Shown here in pieces: positions 45,174-47,990 of a DNA stretch of 47,990 nucleotides. Origin of the DNA: Desulfarculus sp. (GTDB taxonomy: Bacteria > Desulfobacterota > Desulfarculia > Desulfarculales > Desulfarculaceae); NCBI GenBank assembly GCA_016218705.1, contig JACRDC010000021.1, positions 1 through 47,990 on the forward strand. Reading direction: 5' to 3'. Numbering within the stretch: the stretch's first letter is position 1; every line of letters starts with the position of its first letter. The notes under the pieces were generated by a model. The model was not told the origin of the DNA. It ran no database searches and worked only from the letters and a program-made list of their open reading frames with translations. The position numbers and the translations under genes are program-made.

Positions 45174-47990
45174 CACATCACCCCCTCTAGCAGGCCGTCC
45201 AATTGGCTCATTATCTGGTCATCCTCGTACCAACTGAGTTGTATGGCCTTGGCCGGGCACTCGGCGGCGCAGATGCCGCAGCCCCGGCACATGGCCTCGT
45301 CTATTTCGCTTACGCCGTCGGCGTTGATGCGCGGCACCCCGTAGGGGCAACTGTAGACGCATATCAGGCATGCGGCGCAAAGCTCCGGGGTGACCCGGGC
45401 GGTCACCGGCGACAAGGCCAGCTCCGACTGGGCCAGCAGGGTGGCGGCCCTCCCGGCGGCGGCGTAGGCCTGGGCTATGCTCTCGGTGACTAGCTTGGGG
45501 CCGTGGGCGGTGCCGCAGACGTAGACCCCGTCGGCGGCCATGTCCACGGGCCGGAGCTTGACGTGGGCCTCCATCAGATAACCGTCGGTGGTGCGAGCCA
45601 GCTTCATGATGGAGGCCAACTCGTCGGTGTCGGCCGGGCGCATGCCGGCGCTCAGGCCCAGGAGGTCGGCCTTGAGGCTCACGGGCCGGCCCAGCACGTG
45701 GTCCTTGAAGGTGATGTTGATGCCCTCGTCTGACGGCTCCACCACTGGCGGTTCGTTTTGATCGTAGCGGAAGAAGAGCACGCCCTTCTGGCGGGCCAGG
45801 GTGTAGTAGTCCTCCAACAGGCCGTAGGTGCGTATGTCGCGGTAAAGCACGCAGACCAGGGCCTCGGGGTTCTGCTCCTTGACGTGCAAGGCGTTCTTTA
45901 CCGCGCTCTGGCAGCAGATGCGCGAGCAGTTGACGAAATCAGCGTTGCGCGAGCCCACGCACTGGATCATGGCCACTGTCTTGAGGTCGCCGGAGCCACG
46001 CTCCTCCAAGCGCCTGCCTAACTCAACCTGGGTGAGTATGCGCGGGTCCTGTTTGTAGTAGTACTCCGTGGGCTGGTACTCGCTGGCCCCCGTGGCCAGG
46101 ATCAGGGCGCCGTGGTTAATCTTGCGCTCGTACATGCCGGGGCCCACTATAAGCTCGGTGGTGAAGTTGCCACGGTAGCCGCTGAACTTGACCACCAGGC
46201 TCTGGGTGAGCACCTGAATCTTGGGATGGTTGCTGGCCCTCTCGATGAGCTGGTCCAGGTGGGCGTTGATGTCGGCGCCCTCGATGGTGTGGGTGAGCTG
46301 ACGGCCGAAGCCGCCCAACTGGGCCTCCTTCTCCACCAGCACCACCTCGTAGCCCTGGTCGGCCACCCCCAAGGCGGCGGTGAGCCCGGCCACGCCGCCG
46401 CCCACCACCAAGGCCCGGGGGTTCACCTTGACCTTGGTCTCCACCAGGGCCTTCAAGGTGCCGGCCCGGGCCACGGCCATGCGCACCAGGTCCTTGGCCT
46501 TGTCCGTGGCCTGCTGGGGCGTCTGGCCGTGCACCCAGGAATCATGGTTGCGGATGTTGGCCATCTCGAAGAGGTACTTGTTCAGCCCGCAGGCCTGCAG
46601 GGTATCCATGAAGATGGCCTCGTGGGTCTTGGGGCTGCACGAGGCCACCACCACGCGGTTGAGGTTGTGCTCCTTGATCTTCTGCTTCATCTGCTCCTGC
46701 ACGTCCTGGGAGCAGACGAATAGGCCGTTGTCGGTGTGCACCACGTGGGGCAGGGTGGCTGCGTACTCCGTGACCGCGGGCACGTCCACCACGCCGGCGA
46801 TGTTGATGCCGCACTTGCAGACAAACACGCCGATGCGCGGCTCCTGCCCGGTCACGTCAATCTGGGGCGGCACCTCCACGCTGCGCGTCTCGGTCCAGCG
46901 GGCCGGGGCCAGTTGGCCGGCGGCGGCGCAGGCGGCGGCGCTAGCCTCGGTCACCGAGCTGGGGATATCCTTGGGTCCCTGGAAGGAACCGCAGACCAGC
47001 ACGCCGGGGCGGGAGGTGGCCACCGGGGTCATGGGCTTGGTGTCGGCGAAACGGTACTTGTTGGTCTCCACGGCCAGACGGCCGCTCAGATCGGCGTTGC
47101 TCTGGGGCACCTCCAGGCCCACCGAGAGCACCACCATGTCGAATATCTCCTCCTTGGCCTGGCCGTCGCCCGTGGCGTACTCGATGCGCAGGCCACCGCT
47201 GGGGTCGTCGTTGATGGTGTGTATGCGCGACTTGACGAAGCGCACGCCCTCCTGGTCGCGCGCCCGCAGGTAGTAGCGCTCGTAGTCCTTGCCAAAGGTG
47301 CGCAGGTCCATGTTGAAGATGGTGCATTCCAGGCCTTGGTGGGAGTGCTCCTTGGCCACCAGGGCCTGCTTGATGGCGTACATGCAGCACACCGAGGAGC
47401 AGTAGCCGTTGCCGCAGCGGTTGGTGTCGCGGGAGCCCACGCATTGCAGCCAGGCTATCTTTTTGGGCTCCTGCTGGTTGGAGGGGCGCAGCAGGTGCCC
47501 CTGGGTGGGGCCGGAGGGGCTTAGGTAACGCTCGAACTCCAGGCTGGTGACCACGTCGGGGCTGAGGTGGTACCGGTAGTAGTCCAGGGGCTGCACCTGG
47601 TAGGGGCGCGCGCCGCTGGCCAGGATGAGCGAACCCACCTGGAGCTCCATCTCGCGGGGCTTCTGGCCGTGGTCCACGGCGCCGGCCAGGCAGGCCTGCA
47701 CGCAGAGCATGCACTCGGCGCAGCCCGCGCAGGCCAGGCAGCGGCTGGCCTCTGCCCGCGCGGCCTCCTCGCTCAAGATGCCCACCACCTCGCCGAAGCC
47801 TTGGGCGCGTTGCACGGGGTCTGCGTGGGGCGGCTTCTGCCGCGGCTCAACCGGCACCGCCACCTTGGGCGGCTCCACGGCCTGCCAGTCCTTGGCGCGG
47901 CCCGCCGCCAGGTCCTGGCCCTTGAGCAGGCGCATGGCCGACTGGGCCGCCTCCTTGCCCTGGGCCACGGCCTGGATCACCGTGGCCGGC
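45173..47990 (-). CDS. hdrA: HdrA-like FAD/Fe-S electron-transfer protein, large fusion (5' end outside window)
   Basis: About 939 residues visible, open to the window edge. The first visible segment (PATVIQAVAQGKEAA) is the tail of a GltD/NfnB-type FAD-NAD(P)H oxidoreductase. An Fe-S domain follows (CLACAGCAECMLCVQAC), then HdrA module 1 (WLQCVGSRDTNRCGNGYCSS). HdrA module 2 contains VFVCKCGINIAGVVDV, CSPKTHEAIF, an FAD motif GGGVAGL and a second IQCVGSRNADFVNCSRICC block. At the C-terminus are two [4Fe-4S] motifs (CAACLICVYSCP and CRGCGICAAECP). HdrA is the flavin electron-bifurcating hub of heterodisulfide-reductase-type complexes. Here it likely takes electrons from NAD(P)H or passes them to MvhD and MetVF. 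hdrB and hdrC are not visible. Confidence 0.92.
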   Translation of the reverse strand, partial: PATVIQAVAQGKEAAQSAMRLLKGQDLAAGRAKDWQAVEPPKVAVPVEPRQKPPHADPVQRAQGFGEVVGILSEEAARAEASRCLACAGCAECMLCVQACLAGAVDHGQKPREMELQVGSLILASGARPYQVQPLDYYRYHLSPDVVTSLEFERYLSPSGPTQGHLLRPSNQQEPKKIAWLQCVGSRDTNRCGNGYCSSVCCMYAIKQALVAKEHSHQGLECTIFNMDLRTFGKDYERYYLRARDQEGVRFVKSRIHTINDDPSGGLRIEYATGDGQAKEEIFDMVVLSVGLEVPQSNADLSGRLAVETNKYRFADTKPMTPVATSRPGVLVCGSFQGPKDIPSSVTEASAAACAAAGQLAPARWTETRSVEVPPQIDVTGQEPRIGVFVCKCGINIAGVVDVPAVTEYAATLPHVVHTDNGLFVCSQDVQEQMKQKIKEHNLNRVVVASCSPKTHEAIFMDTLQACGLNKYLFEMANIRNHDSWVHGQTPQQATDKAKDLVRMAVARAGTLKALVETKVKVNPRALVVGGGVAGLTAALGVADQGYEVVLVEKEAQLGGFGRQLTHTIEGADINAHLDQLIERASNHPKIQVLTQSLVVKFSGYRGNFTTELIVGPGMYERKINHGALILATGASEYQPTEYYYKQDPRILTQVELGRRLEERGSGDLKTVAMIQCVGSRNADFVNCSRICCQSAVKNALHVKEQNPEALVCVLYRDIRTYGLLEDYYTLARQKGVLFFRYDQNEPPVVEPSDEGINITFKDHVLGRPVSLKADLLGLSAGMRPADTDELASIMKLARTTDGYLMEAHVKLRPVDMAADGVYVCGTAHGPKLVTESIAQAYAAAGRAATLLAQSELALSPVTARVTPELCAACLICVYSCPYGVPRINADGVSEIDEAMCRGCGICAAECPAKAIQLSWYEDDQIMSQLDGLLEGVM

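Noticed and set aside
1-47990. CRISPR arrays, ribosomal RNA genes, phage structural genes or restriction systems
   Set aside because: None seen: no regularly spaced direct repeats, no rRNA-like sequence and no matching proteins.

Overview
The window is about 48 kb of high-GC DNA. Gene content points to a Desulfobacterota (deltaproteobacterial) chromosome, perhaps a Desulfarculus-like lineage. It has a fused HdrA flavoprotein, a selenocysteine-type MvhD and MetV/MetF of the Wood-Ljungdahl methyl branch. These sit with a caa3 oxygen reductase, an Mla lipid transport operon and many PAS/receiver signalling proteins. The taxonomic call is an inference from gene families only.

Layout. 1-139: right end of an IS3-family insertion sequence. 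219-9380 (-): a giant cyclic beta-glucan synthase with an extra DUF1269-like N-terminal domain. 9607-13288 (-): mlaE-F-D-C-A operon. 13354-15884 (-): a lower-GC islet of small stress/envelope genes (two BON lipoproteins, DUF3309, two CsbD-like proteins, a stand-alone receiver). 16027-22050 (-): PAS-LuxR regulator coupled to CreA, a two-PAS protein, and a CheB-CheR-PAS protein whose expected kinase end is replaced by an out-of-frame receiver remnant. 22314-26529 (-): ImuB-like catalytically dead Y-family polymerase plus DnaE2 mutasome cassette. 26695-26737: exact 3' part (tRNA positions 34-76) of a tRNA-Asn followed by a terminator, the hallmark of an integration boundary. 26950-32382 (+): cytochrome c, SCO, ctaD-ctaE-ctaF-ctaC-ctaB, a complete caa3 operon of A2 type. 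32418-34120 (-): GAF-GGDEF protein and a secreted orphan protein. 34311-37102 (-): HDAC-family deacetylase and an acetyl-CoA-synthetase-like protein lacking the catalytic/acetylatable lysine. 37443-39098 (+): phosphoglucomutase. 39205-42974: a stand-alone receiver divergent from a PAS histidine kinase overlapped by a receiver-PAS-histidine kinase. 43107-47990 (-): hdrA fusion (runs off the right edge), mvhD with an in-frame UGA read as selenocysteine, metV, metF.

How the genes work together. The right-hand module would pass electrons from an HdrA flavoprotein via MvhD to the MetVF methylene-tetrahydrofolate reductase, without HdrB/HdrC inside the window. The caa3 cluster encodes its own copper chaperone and heme O synthase, so oxygen is probably reduced or detoxified. 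The mutasome, CsbD/BON islet, osmoregulatory glucan synthase and Mla system fit an organism coping with envelope, osmotic and oxidative stress. Phosphoglucomutase could feed UDP-glucose to the glucan synthase.

Most interesting items: the selenocysteine MvhD with an adjacent SECIS-like hairpin; the deacetylase beside an Acs-like protein that lacks the target lysine; the DUF1269-glucan synthase fusion; the truncated CheB-CheR gene; the tRNA-Asn scar next to an imuA-less mutasome; and a dispersed palindromic repeat present in three copies.
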